Of a stretch of 64,000 nt of DNA, positions 1 to 9,020 are shown one piece after another. Within the stretch, counting starts at the first letter, position 1; every line of letters starts with the position of its first letter. The notes under the pieces are model-generated. The model saw only the letters and a list, made by a program, of their open reading frames with translations, had not been told where the DNA came from and ran no database searches. The stretch lies in contig ONOQ01000015.1 in NCBI GenBank assembly GCA_900319485.1, positions 1 through 64,000 on the forward strand. The letters run 5' to 3'. Made by a program: the position numbers and the translations under genes. This stretch comes from an uncultured Bacteroidales bacterium. Lineage in GTDB: Bacteria; Bacteroidota; Bacteroidia; Bacteroidales; UBA932.

Positions 1-1
1 C

Positions 2-883
<882 letters not shown>

Positions 884-888
884 AAAAA

Positions 889-1153
889 AGCCGAGGGGAT
901 AGAGTTAGAGTGCCTTATGGCTCAAGTCCTATTATCAACTTTCGGTACCACTAATACCTACGGTAGTGACTGCGGACTCTTTCGATTTTGCCATTTCGGA
1001 TACGGTTGTACGCACGTACTTTGACAAGTCTGATTATTTCCACTCTAATGGAGATGTTGACAGCCTTACAAAATGTTCTCATAATGAAATAATGATTAAA
1101 ATGGATTGAGTGTAGAACATTTGACTCCCTGTTTCAGTACCTCCCCTCGGCTG
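889..1153. other. Unassigned block bounded by 11-bp inverted repeats
   Basis: No gene is recognised here. The block is bounded by the perfect 11-bp inverted repeat AGCCGAGGGGA (889-899) and TCCCCTCGGCT (1143-1153). A second perfect 12-bp inverted repeat, GAAATAATGATT (1086-1097) and AATCATTATTTC (1223-1234), reaches past the terminator that follows. Small internal hairpins exist (for example GTACGCACGTAC). One plus-strand frame stays open for about 75 codons up to the TGA that ends before 1112, but has no start codon. It could be a structured RNA with a closing terminal stem, a 3' UTR of the GH97 gene, or the remnant of a mobile element. It does not show tmRNA or RNase P signatures. Confidence 0.35.
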
Positions 1154-1168
1154 GATTTCAGAAAAAGA

Positions 1169-1208
1169 AAAACGGACACCTATTTAGTGGATAGGCGCCC
1201 GTTTTTTA
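1169..1208. terminator. Bidirectional hairpin terminator
   Basis: A hairpin (ACGG..CCTAT / ATAGG..CCGT) is flanked by an A run on the left and TTTTTT on the right, so it can terminate in both directions. It ends the GH97 transcript or the unassigned block on the plus strand. On the minus strand a 15-codon ORF beginning MIGVSTLKNG runs into this hairpin. Confidence 0.7.
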
Positions 1209-1293
1209 GAGTACTCACTCCAATCATTATTTCAAGTGCAAATGTAAAACAATTATTTTGAATTGTCAAATAATATGTGACATATTTATGCAT

Positions 1294-1325
1294 AAAAAGA
1301 GCCCTCCAGATATCTGAGAGCTCTT
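1294..1325 (-). terminator. Terminator downstream of tRNA-Cys
   Basis: On the minus strand, just after the tRNA 3' end, AGAGC..CTC pairs with GAG..GCTCT and is followed by TTTTT. This fits a Rho-independent terminator for the tRNA transcript. Confidence 0.6.
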
Positions 1326-1332
1326 CCCGGGG

Positions 1333-1403
1333 AGGTGCGAAGCGGAATCGAACCGCTGTAGCAGGTTTTGCAGACCTGTGCCTAACCACTCGGCCATCGC
1401 ACC
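1333..1403 (-). tRNA. tRNA-Cys (anticodon GCA)
   Basis: Read on the minus strand, the 7-bp acceptor stem is GGTGCGA/TCGCACC, the D arm carries GGCCGAGTGGTTAGGC, the anticodon stem is CAGGT/ACCTG around loop CTGCAAA (anticodon GCA), and the T arm is GCGGTTCGATTCCGC. The discriminator base is U, which is the known identity base for tRNA-Cys. CCA is not encoded. It lies 42 bp downstream of the DUF389 gene on the same strand and may be co-transcribed with it. Confidence 0.96.
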
Positions 1404-1445
1404 AAAGGGAATGCAAAGTTACTAGGTTTTTTGGAATATGCAAAA

Positions 1446-2624
1446 TTAAATTGCGTCTTGGGGAATATACTCCTCAGGTTCCACGGAAACGGAGTCTGAG
1501 GGCTGCCGGAGCGCTTCCAGGGTTTCAAGTCGGAGGGTGAGGGAATCCAGGCGGGCCTGCAGGAAATCCAGCGAGGCCTGGTTTTTCTCACGCTCCTCCT
1601 GGGCTTTGGAATAGACGTCCGTGAGGATGGCGTCCATCTCGCTCTGGCTCATTCCAAGGTGGTATTCCGTGATGCCGATATTCTTCTCTTTCAGGTCATA
1701 CTCGGCGGCACGGGCGTAAAAATCGGCCTTCAGACTATCTGTGAGGGCTTCTCCGGTAAAGGAAAAGTTGACGGAGCGGCCTTCAATCTCATAATCGTAG
1801 AGGTATGAGCGGCCCACCAGGCGGTTTTCTTCCACGAAGTCGTGGACATTGCGCTCGAAATTATTCTGGGCAACAAGCCTGAAAGCAGTCCAGAGGCTGG
1901 GGATAATCACAATGGCCAGCACTATGGACATTATGCGGTTTCTCTTGACGGAAACTTCGGCCGATATTCCCGTGACGGTGCGGAAACGGAGGTATTTCAC
2001 CATCAGGAACGTTGCCAGGGCTATGAATACGCTGTTTATGACAAACAGGTACATGGCCCCGAAGAAGAAGTGCATGTTGAGGTGCGCAAGGCCATAGCCG
2101 GCGGTGCACAGGGGCGGCATCAGGGCAGTGGCAATTGCCACGCCGGAAAGCACGGTTCCGCGCTCCTTGCGGCTGTTTTCAAGTATGCCGGCAAGGCCGC
2201 CGAAAAGGGCTATGAGGACGTCGTAGATGGTGGGGGAGGTGCGCGCCTCAAGTTCCGTGGGATTCACAAGAGAAAGCGGAGACAGAAGGAAAAACACCGT
2301 TGAAGCCAGAAGGGATATGCCCACCATCACAAGGAGGTTTTTGGCGGCGGACCTCAGAAGGTCAGTGTCATTGGTTCCCAGGGCAAGGCCTGCGCCGATG
2401 ATGGGGCCCATAAGGGGGGACACAAGCATAGCGCCGATGATTACGGCAGTGGAGTTGACGTTGAGGCCTACTGAGGCAAGGACTATTGCAAATGCAAGGA
2501 TCCAGGCGTTGGGCCCCTTGAACCAGATGGAGGACTTTATCCTCTCTGCTGCGGAGTCCGTGTCTACCTGGTCATATATGTAGGTGTACTGGCGGATTCT
2601 CTTTTTGATATCTTCCCACATCAT
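1446..2624 (-). CDS. DUF389 multispanning membrane protein
   Basis: This 392-aa protein has at least six strongly hydrophobic segments between about residues 35 and 260, including the family-typical stretch NSTAVIIGAMLVSPLMGPII and ATALMPPLCTAGYGLA. After the membrane domain come a soluble region and a coiled-coil-like tail (QASLDFLQARLDSLTLRLET) with an acidic end. It is an inner-membrane protein of the DUF389 family, whose function is not established. The first two codons are both ATG (2624 and 2621), so the start may be one codon later. It diverges from the flavo-diiron gene across a 67-bp gap. Confidence 0.85.
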   Translation of the reverse strand: MMWEDIKKRIRQYTYIYDQVDTDSAAERIKSSIWFKGPNAWILAFAIVLASVGLNVNSTAVIIGAMLVSPLMGPIIGAGLALGTNDTDLLRSAAKNLLVMVGISLLASTVFFLLSPLSLVNPTELEARTSPTIYDVLIALFGGLAGILENSRKERGTVLSGVAIATALMPPLCTAGYGLAHLNMHFFFGAMYLFVINSVFIALATFLMVKYLRFRTVTGISAEVSVKRNRIMSIVLAIVIIPSLWTAFRLVAQNNFERNVHDFVEENRLVGRSYLYDYEIEGRSVNFSFTGEALTDSLKADFYARAAEYDLKEKNIGITEYHLGMSQSEMDAILTDVYSKAQEEREKNQASLDFLQARLDSLTLRLETLEALRQPSDSVSVEPEEYIPQDAI

Positions 2625-2661
2625 AGTCTCATAATTTTCCGCAATGTACGCATTTTTTTCG

Positions 2662-2669
2662 TATCTTTG
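2662..2669 (+). promoter_or_regulatory. Bacteroidota -7 promoter box (TATCTTTG)
   Basis: TATCTTTG matches the TAnnTTTG -7 consensus of the primary sigma factor of Bacteroidota and sits 22 bp before the flavo-diiron start codon. No clear -33 TTTG is seen. Confidence 0.55.
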
Positions 2670-2691
2670 TGTGATTTAGAAGCACATTTTT

Positions 2692-3861
2692 ATGAAAGAA
2701 ATAGTTAGCGGAATCAGTTATATCGGCGTTGACGACCTTGACCTTGACCTTTTTGAGAGCCAGTACGTCATTCCGGAGGGGATGTCCTACAATTCATACC
2801 TTATCCTGGATGAGAAGGTGGCAGTTCTTGACACCGTAGATGCCCGTAAGGCCGATATTTGGCTGGAAGGCCTCCAGGAGGCGCTTCAAGGCAGGAAGCC
2901 GGATTACCTAATAGTGAATCATATGGAGCCGGACCACTCTGGGGTTATCGGCCGCCTTACTGAACTCTATCCTGAGATTACCATCGTTGCCACCGCAATG
3001 GCCGTAAAGTTCCTTGGGCAGTTCAATCCCGGAAAATCCTTCAGGACGCAGGCCGTGAAGGAGGGTGATACCCTCAGCCTTGGCGCCAGGACGCTCAGGT
3101 TCTTCACCGCCCCTATGGTGCACTGGCCGGAGGTGATGGTGTCATTTGAAGAGTCTACGGGCACGCTTTTCAGCGCAGACGCCTTCGGTAAGTTCGGGGC
3201 CATTTCCAGGACTGCCTTCTGGGCCGATGAAGACGACTGGGCCTGCGAAGCCCGCCGCTATTATTTCAACATCTGCGGTAAGTATGGCCCCCAGGTAGGA
3301 GCCCTCCTTAAGAAACTCCCTGCTATAAAACTCATTGCTCCGCTCCACGGCCCTCTTATGAGAAATGACCTCACGCCTTACCTTAATCTATATAAGGTGT
3401 GGAGCGCCTATGAGGTTGAGTCGGAGGGCGTTATGGTGGCATACGCCTCCATCCACGGCGGTACAAAGGCCGTCGCAGAGCATTTTGCGGATCTTCTGAA
3501 GGCTAAGGGCTGCCCTAAGGTGGTCCTTACGGACCTCACCCGCGATGACCGCGCAGAGGCCATTGAGGACGCTTTCCGTTACGGAACGCTTGTTATGGCC
3601 GCTGCAAGTTATGACGCCGGGCTTTTCACTCCCGCGTACGATTTCCTTCACTCCCTCCAGATGAAAGGCTGGCAGAAGCGCCGTGTGGCCCTCATTGAAA
3701 ACGGCACCTGGGCACCCACCGCCGGCCGCGTTATGAAGGAGATGTTTGCCGCAATGAAGGACATCACCCTTGTTGGGGACCTTGTCTCCATAAGGAGCGT
3801 TATGACTCCCTCCGATGAACCTGCCCTGGAGGCCCTGGCAAAGGCAGTAATGGCTTCCTAA
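2692..3861 (+). CDS. Flavo-diiron protein (A-type flavoprotein)
   Basis: This 389-aa protein has the two-domain layout of flavo-diiron proteins, which reduce O2 to water or NO to N2O in the cytoplasm of anaerobes. The N-terminal metallo-beta-lactamase-like domain carries NHMEPDHSG (about residues 77-85), MVHWPEVM, FSADAFG and PLHGP, giving the H-x-E-x-D-H and further His/Asp ligands of the diiron site. The C-terminal flavodoxin-like domain starts near residue 250 (VMVAYASIHGGTKAVAEHFA), where FMN would bind. No rubredoxin or reductase domain is fused, so a separate electron donor is needed. The gene converges on rmuC with a 4-bp overlap of stop codons. It suggests an anaerobe coping with oxygen. 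Confidence 0.92.
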   Translation: MKEIVSGISYIGVDDLDLDLFESQYVIPEGMSYNSYLILDEKVAVLDTVDARKADIWLEGLQEALQGRKPDYLIVNHMEPDHSGVIGRLTELYPEITIVATAMAVKFLGQFNPGKSFRTQAVKEGDTLSLGARTLRFFTAPMVHWPEVMVSFEESTGTLFSADAFGKFGAISRTAFWADEDDWACEARRYYFNICGKYGPQVGALLKKLPAIKLIAPLHGPLMRNDLTPYLNLYKVWSAYEVESEGVMVAYASIHGGTKAVAEHFADLLKAKGCPKVVLTDLTRDDRAEAIEDAFRYGTLVMAAASYDAGLFTPAYDFLHSLQMKGWQKRRVALIENGTWAPTAGRVMKEMFAAMKDITLVGDLVSIRSVMTPSDEPALEALAKAVMAS

Positions 3862-5102
3862 TCTATCTCCGGAAGCGGTTTCTTGGGATTTTTGGGAACG
3901 CCCAGCTTGATGAGCTGATGGGCGCTCACAAGTATTGACTGACCGGAATCAGAGATTTTGGCCGATACTTTGTCGTACTCTTCCTGCGCGGCCTTCAGTT
4001 TTTCTCCCATTGCGGCGTGGGCCTTGGAGAAATCGGCCACACGGTCTATCATTGCCTGGGCGGCCTTGATGATCTTCTCCTGGTTACGGGCCTGCTCATA
4101 ATTGGTCCAGGCAACTCGTATCATCCTGAGGAAGGGCATCAGGGTTTCTTCCGTGGTGAGGAGGACGCCCTGCTGGTAGGCTTCCTGGAAGATACCGGGA
4201 ACAAGGGTTTTTGCAAGTTGGAGGGCTCCGTAGTTGGGGATGAACATTATCACGTAGTCAAGGGTCTTGTAGCCCTCCCTGATGTAATCCTGATAACGTT
4301 TTGTGGAGAGACTCTTTATCTGGGCGCGGATAGCCTGGAGATTGCGGCGTGCGGCGTCTTCCTTTACAGCCGGATCCTGAGCCGAATACCAGTCCGAGAG
4401 CGCTTCCATTGAGGTTTTTGCATCAATTATAACCTCAGTGCGGTCAGGATAATGGAGAATGTAGTCCGGCCTCATGCGCTTGCCGCTGTCCTCGTTGAGG
4501 ACAATTGCCCCTGACGCGTCACGGAGAGTTTCCTCACGGTCAAAGTCCCGGCCTTCCTCCATACCCTCGTTCACAAGGATGTTGTAGAGGATCATTTCAC
4601 CCCATGTGCCGGTCATCTTGTTCTGGCCTTTGAGCGCCTGGGCAAGGTTATCGGCCTTTGTGCCAATGGACTGAGTCTGGTCCTGTAGATGCTTCACAGC
4701 CTGCTCCACGGCCGTTTTCAGGGTTGCGGTGCCCTCAGTCTGGGAGCGCTTCTGGGCCTCGAAACTCTCCTGCATGGCCTTGAGGTTCTGTCCAAGGGGA
4801 CCGGCAAGGGACTTGAAGGTTTCCTCCGCCTTCTTCTGGAGGGCTTCCTCCCGCTGGGCAAGGAGTTTTTCCGTCTCTGCAGTCAGTTGGCTCTTGACAA
4901 GTTCCAACTGGCTGGAGAAGGATTCCTGCTGGAGTTCCCGGAGTTTTTCTGCGTTCTCCAGGGCCGCTTTTGCCTGAATGAGTTCATTCTCAAGGGCATT
5001 GCAGGCATTCACCTGCTGCGCGTGCATGATGAGGTAGGTGATAACTGCGGTGATGGCGATTGCCGCTAAGGCAACGATGATGGCTATGGTGTAAGTGTTC
5101 AT
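3858..5102 (-). CDS. rmuC: DNA recombination protein RmuC
   Basis: This 414-aa protein has an N-terminal membrane anchor (IAIIVALAAIAITAVITYL), a long coiled coil (about residues 35-150) and the RmuC nuclease-like core with GTWGEMILYNILVNEGMEEG, RPDYILHYPDRTEVIIDAK and the downstream FIPNYGALQLA. RmuC limits inversions at short inverted repeats in E. coli and belongs to the restriction-endonuclease-like fold. That is of interest here because the window carries several inverted-repeat families. Its start codon lies at the end of the next gene upstream (5099-5102 overlap), so the two are probably translated from one message. Confidence 0.92.
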   Translation of the reverse strand: MNTYTIAIIVALAAIAITAVITYLIMHAQQVNACNALENELIQAKAALENAEKLRELQQESFSSQLELVKSQLTAETEKLLAQREEALQKKAEETFKSLAGPLGQNLKAMQESFEAQKRSQTEGTATLKTAVEQAVKHLQDQTQSIGTKADNLAQALKGQNKMTGTWGEMILYNILVNEGMEEGRDFDREETLRDASGAIVLNEDSGKRMRPDYILHYPDRTEVIIDAKTSMEALSDWYSAQDPAVKEDAARRNLQAIRAQIKSLSTKRYQDYIREGYKTLDYVIMFIPNYGALQLAKTLVPGIFQEAYQQGVLLTTEETLMPFLRMIRVAWTNYEQARNQEKIIKAAQAMIDRVADFSKAHAAMGEKLKAAQEEYDKVSAKISDSGQSILVSAHQLIKLGVPKNPKKPLPEID

Positions 5103-6262
5103 AGGCTGTTAAGTATTGAATGTGCGCAGACGTAACCGGTGCTCCAGGCGGCCTGGAGGTTGAATCCGCCCGTTATGGCGTCTATGTCAAGGACCTCTCC
5201 GGCAAAAAGGAGTCCCGGGTACTTCTTGCTCTCAAGGGTTGAGAGATCTATGTTTGATAGGCCTATACCACCTGCGGTAACAAACTCCTCCTTGAACTTT
5301 CCCTTGCCGGAAACGGGGTAGGAGTCCTGGGTGAGGACGGCGGTAAGGCGGTTGAGGCCCTTGGAACCAAGTTCCGCCCAGCGGATGTCTCTCCTCAGAC
5401 CGGCCTTTGAAATGATGTGCTCCCACAGCCTCTGCTGAAGAAGGGGAGTATTTGAAATCTGCTTCTGGGGGTTATGAGAGGCCGATTCCTTAAGCATCTC
5501 CCTCACCTCATTCTCACTACGGTCCAGCCAGTTTATGGCCACGGAGGCCTTGTACTGACACTCTGCGAGATAACGGGCGGCGTAGGATGAGAGTTTAAGA
5601 GTAGCCGGGCCGCTTACGCCCCAGTCAGTGATGAGCAGGGGACCATCGGCCTTGAATGCCGTTCCCGGGATACTTATTGATGCATCCACTACTAGGCCCA
5701 TAAGGGCCGTGAGGCTTTTGTCGGGGATATTCAGGGTGAAAAGGGAGGGGACAGGCGGCACTATTTCAAGGTCCAGGCCTTCAAACATTGATGCTCCTCT
5801 GCTCATTCCTCCGGTTGTCACGACAACGTAGTCAAAACTATCCTGAAGTTCTTTTATGCTGCTCACAGGAGTACCTAGCCGGATATCGGCCCCGTCCATT
5901 GCGCTCAGAAGGCAGCGGACAACGTCCATTGCGTCCTGGCTGCAGGGGAACCAGCAGTGGTCTTCCTGAAGGGTGCAGGGAACCCCGCGCTCCGTGAACC
6001 AGCGGATGGTATCATCGTTGGAAAATGCCTTCAGGGCGCGTTTCATCACGCGTTCCCCGCGTGGGTAGGCATCGGAAAGTGAACGTATGCCCTCAAAGTC
6101 ATTGGTGAGGTTGCACCTGCCGCCGCCGGTGATTGCAAGTTTTGCCATCGGCCTTGGTCCGGCCTCAAACACGGTCACGGCAACATCAGGAGCCATACGC
6201 CTCAGTTCCGCGGCGCAAAAGCACCCCGCGGCTCCGGCTCCTATGATTGCAACCGTTTTCAT
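5099..6262 (-). CDS. HI0933/YhiN-family FAD-dependent oxidoreductase
   Basis: The protein begins MKTVAIIGAGAAGCFCAAEL, the Rossmann dinucleotide-binding motif GxGxxG, and continues with AITGGGRCNLTN, the HI0933-family signature, and near the end ITGGFNLQAAWSTGY, the second FAD contact. At 387 aa it has normal family length. The substrate is unknown. I chose ATG at 6262 rather than an upstream start because it places the Rossmann motif at the N-terminus and because this ATG overlaps the TGA of the gene before it (ATGA). A longer frame extends upstream with low-complexity sequence that does not resemble the family. Confidence 0.9.
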   Translation of the reverse strand: MKTVAIIGAGAAGCFCAAELRRMAPDVAVTVFEAGPRPMAKLAITGGGRCNLTNDFEGIRSLSDAYPRGERVMKRALKAFSNDDTIRWFTERGVPCTLQEDHCWFPCSQDAMDVVRCLLSAMDGADIRLGTPVSSIKELQDSFDYVVVTTGGMSRGASMFEGLDLEIVPPVPSLFTLNIPDKSLTALMGLVVDASISIPGTAFKADGPLLITDWGVSGPATLKLSSYAARYLAECQYKASVAINWLDRSENEVREMLKESASHNPQKQISNTPLLQQRLWEHIISKAGLRRDIRWAELGSKGLNRLTAVLTQDSYPVSGKGKFKEEFVTAGGIGLSNIDLSTLESKKYPGLLFAGEVLDIDAITGGFNLQAAWSTGYVCAHSILNSL

Positions 6263-6669
6263 TTGATCTTGTACTCCTTCATCCGGCGGGCAAGGTCCCT
6301 GTGCCCGGGGCATACGCTTTCCAAAAGGGCGTGGAACTGAGGACCGTGGTTAAGGTACTTCAGGTGGCAGAGTTCGTGAAGCATAACGTAATCCCGTAAC
6401 TCGTCAGGAAGTGTCACAAGCCGTAAATTCAGGTTTATGTTCTTCAGGGAAGAGCAACTGCCCCAGTTACTCAAATTGTTCTTGATAAATACCTTATTGT
6501 AATGGAAACCGTGCTGCGCGGCAAGTTCCGCAAGCCGTAGAGGCAGTTCTTCCTTTGCCTGTGCCCGAAGCCTCTCAACCTCCGCATTCACCGGGGCTTT
6601 GCGTCTGGGCCTTGCCTTGATGCGGAAAAAAAGACCTGTTATAGGGTTGAAAAAGATCCTCCTATTCAT
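6259..6669 (-). CDS. Short DUF45 (YgjP/SprT-like) metallopeptidase
   Basis: The 136-aa product carries NNLSNWGSCSSLKNINLNLR followed by VMLHELCHLKYLNHGPQF, i.e. the HExxH zinc motif with the trailing histidine of the DUF45 family. Family members are commonly well over 200 aa; here the N-terminal half is almost absent, leaving a basic lead-in (RIKARPRRKAPV) and the catalytic half. No frameshift is evident, and start and stop both overlap neighbours, so it appears to be a genuinely short form. The role is unknown. It sits between the CNNM-type gene (8-bp overlap) and the HI0933-like gene (4-bp overlap). Confidence 0.8.
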   Translation of the reverse strand: MNRRIFFNPITGLFFRIKARPRRKAPVNAEVERLRAQAKEELPLRLAELAAQHGFHYNKVFIKNNLSNWGSCSSLKNINLNLRLVTLPDELRDYVMLHELCHLKYLNHGPQFHALLESVCPGHRDLARRMKEYKIK

Positions 6670-7723
6670 CGTCCTCTTCCGGGAGCACTATCTGCTTGTA
6701 CTGGTTCTTGCGCTTGAGCCAGCGCTCACGGGCATACTGCTGCATATCTGTGATAGTGTCGTTCTCGTCGATGATCTCCATACCAAGGATTGTTTCCATA
6801 ATGTCTTCCAGCGTGATGATGCCCTGGAAGCAGCCGTAGTCGTCAATTATGCAGGCAATCTGGTCCTTGGTCTTGAGGAGGCTTTCCCATATGTCGCTCA
6901 CCGTTGTTTCCTCGTGGAAGGCCGCAATCTTGCGCTTGATGGTCCTGAGGCGCATGTCAAACTTGTCCTCGGCCAGGTTCTCAAGGGCGTCGTAGCGGAG
7001 GATATACCCCGTGATGAATTCGGGGGAGTCTGAGTACACGGGAATACGGGAGTTGTGGGAGAGTTCTTCCTGTTTGTAGAACTCCTTGAGGGTCATTGAT
7101 TCGGGGGCTATGGCCGCCACGACGCGGGGCGTCATGACGTCATAGGCCTTTATGTCGTCCAGTTTTATGATGTTCTGGATAACCTTGTTCTCACTGTTGT
7201 CCAGGACGCCTTCCTCCTCACCGATATTAGCCATTGCCGATACTTCCTCCCTGGAAATTCCAAGATCCGGGTCCTCGTCCGAAATGGTGTTGTGGAGTTT
7301 GTCAATGAGCCACACGATGGGGAAGAGGAGATACACCAGGAAGTTCATCACGCGGGAGAGCCAGAGGAGGTCTTTCCAGTGGGATGTGCCGATGGTCTTG
7401 GGGACAATCTCAGAGAAAACCAGGATGAGGATGGTCATTATGGCCGATATTATCCCGAACCAGTGGTCTCCGGTAAGGAGGGTGGCCTGGTGGCCCACCG
7501 CCGCGGCGCCAAGGGTGTTTGCAATGGTATTGAGGGACAGGATGGCCGACAGGGGGCGGTCAGGGTCCTGCTTGAATTTCATAAAGAGGGCTGCGTTCCT
7601 GTCTCCTTCGTCTTCCTTCATTGTGATATAGGAGATAGGAGTTGACATAAGCACGGATTCCAGCAGTGAGCACAGGAATGAGATGCCCATTGTGAGAAGG
7701 AGATATAATATAAGTAAGCCCAT
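6662..7723 (-). CDS. CNNM/CorC (HlyC) family protein with CBS pair
   Basis: The 353-aa product has a DUF21 membrane domain (about residues 1-170; hydrophobic segments starting MGLLILYLLLTMGISFLC and containing SEIVPKTIG), followed by a CBS pair (VMTPRVVAAIAPESMTLKEF, then IACIIDDYGCFQGIITLEDI) and an acidic end. The family is linked to Mg2+/Co2+ transport. It lacks the C-terminal CorC_HlyC domain of longer homologues. ATG at 7723 is preferred over the TTG two codons earlier. A TAnnTTTG box on the minus strand lies just upstream; this gene probably heads the run to rmuC. Confidence 0.88.
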   Translation of the reverse strand: MGLLILYLLLTMGISFLCSLLESVLMSTPISYITMKEDEGDRNAALFMKFKQDPDRPLSAILSLNTIANTLGAAAVGHQATLLTGDHWFGIISAIMTILILVFSEIVPKTIGTSHWKDLLWLSRVMNFLVYLLFPIVWLIDKLHNTISDEDPDLGISREEVSAMANIGEEEGVLDNSENKVIQNIIKLDDIKAYDVMTPRVVAAIAPESMTLKEFYKQEELSHNSRIPVYSDSPEFITGYILRYDALENLAEDKFDMRLRTIKRKIAAFHEETTVSDIWESLLKTKDQIACIIDDYGCFQGIITLEDIMETILGMEIIDENDTITDMQQYARERWLKRKNQYKQIVLPEEDDE

Positions 7724-7740
7724 TTTCAAGTTTTAACTTA

Positions 7741-7748
7741 CAAAAATA
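7741..7748 (-). promoter_or_regulatory. -7 promoter box (TATTTTTG) for the CNNM operon
   Basis: The minus-strand TATTTTTG matches TAnnTTTG and lies about 18 bp upstream of ATG 7723. It is divergent to the serB box. Confidence 0.55.
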
Positions 7749-7760
7749 AGGAAAAATCCG

Positions 7761-7768
7761 TACATTTG
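7761..7768 (+). promoter_or_regulatory. -7 promoter box (TACATTTG) for serB
   Basis: TACATTTG ends 6 bp before the serB ATG at 7775, so the message would start almost at the start codon and have little or no leader. Confidence 0.55.
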
Positions 7769-7774
7769 CACAAT

Positions 7775-9013
7775 ATGAAGCAAGAACAGATATTAATAAG
7801 GATTTCCGGTAATGACCGCGTGGGCCTTACCGCGGAGATAATGGCCATTCTGGCCAAGTACGACGCCCAGATCCTGGACCTTGGCCAGGCCGTGATTCAC
7901 AACACCCTCTCAATGGGTATCCTCATCAGGATAGATGAGCCCCACTCCGGCCAGGTGATGAAGGACCTCCTTTTCAAGACCACGGAACTCGGGAACATAA
8001 GCATCGGCTTTGCTCCCATCTCCGACGACGACTACGAGGCCTGGGCCGGCCGCCAGGGACGTAACCGCTACATCCTTACAATTATCGGCCGCAGCCTCAG
8101 CGCCGCCCAGATCCAGGCTGCCACGGACGTTATAAGCCGTTACGGACTCAACATAGACGTCATCAAGCGCCTCACCGGCCGTATGAGCATCAAGCATCCG
8201 GAGCACAACGTCCGCGCGTGCGTGGAGTTCTCCGTGCGCGGCTTCTTATCGGCCGATGACAAGAGCGCCATGCAGAAAGACCTTATGTCAATGAGCGCGG
8301 AGGCGGGGATGGACTTCTCCTTCCAGAAGGACGATATGTACCGCCGCATGCGCCGCCTCATCTGTTTCGATATGGATTCCACGCTCATCCAGGCAGAGTG
8401 CATAGATGAACTCGCAAGGCGCCACGGAGTGTATGACAAAGTGGCTGCAATCACGGAGCGCGCAATGAGGGGAGAGATAGATTTCAAGGAAAGTTTCACT
8501 GAAAGGGTTGCTTTACTTAAGGGCCTGGATGTATCTGTGATGCAGGATATTGCAGAGCATCTTCCAATAACGGAAGGAACAGACCGCCTGATGTCTGTCC
8601 TCAAGACCTGCGGCTACAAGATCGCTATCCTCAGCGGCGGCTTTACATTCTTTGGGGAGTACCTTCAGAAGAAGTACGGAATAGACTACGTCTACGCGAA
8701 CGAACTGGAAATAGGGGAGGACGGAAAACTCACCGGAAGGTATCTTGGAGAGGTTGTGGACGGCCGCAGGAAGGCAGATCTCCTTAAACTGATTGCCCAG
8801 ACGGAGCACGTGAACCTTGCACAGACCATTGCGGTCGGAGACGGCGCCAATGACCTTCCTATGCTCAATGAGGCCGGCCTTGGCATTGCCTTCCACGCTA
8901 AGCCGCGCGTGAAAGAAAGCGCCCGCCAGAGCATCAGTACAATCGGCCTTGACGGCGTCCTCTATTTCATAGGATTCAAGGATTCCCACCTGGGAGAGCA
9001 GGGTAAACTTTAG
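7775..9013 (+). CDS. serB: Phosphoserine phosphatase SerB with ACT domains
   Basis: The protein of about 412 aa catalyses the last step of serine synthesis, phosphoserine to serine. Two ACT-like regions lie at the N-terminus (ILIRISGNDRVGLTAEIMAI and, near residue 95, YILTIIGRSLSAAQIQA), followed by a HAD phosphatase domain with CFDMDSTLIQ (nucleophile Asp near 197), ILSGGFTFF (near 285) and VGDGANDLPML (near 354). ATG 7775 is preferred to the TTG three codons upstream because the first ACT strand begins directly after it and the TTG overlaps the promoter box. It leads a plus-strand run through maf. Confidence 0.94.
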   Translation: MKQEQILIRISGNDRVGLTAEIMAILAKYDAQILDLGQAVIHNTLSMGILIRIDEPHSGQVMKDLLFKTTELGNISIGFAPISDDDYEAWAGRQGRNRYILTIIGRSLSAAQIQAATDVISRYGLNIDVIKRLTGRMSIKHPEHNVRACVEFSVRGFLSADDKSAMQKDLMSMSAEAGMDFSFQKDDMYRRMRRLICFDMDSTLIQAECIDELARRHGVYDKVAAITERAMRGEIDFKESFTERVALLKGLDVSVMQDIAEHLPITEGTDRLMSVLKTCGYKIAILSGGFTFFGEYLQKKYGIDYVYANELEIGEDGKLTGRYLGEVVDGRRKADLLKLIAQTEHVNLAQTIAVGDGANDLPMLNEAGLGIAFHAKPRVKESARQSISTIGLDGVLYFIGFKDSHLGEQGKL

Positions 9014-9020
9014 CTGTTTG

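Noticed and set aside
889..1153. tmRNA, RNase P RNA or 6S RNA in the block after GH97
   Set aside because: No tag-peptide, no RNase P core sequence and no convincing 6S bubble layout could be recognised; left as unassigned.
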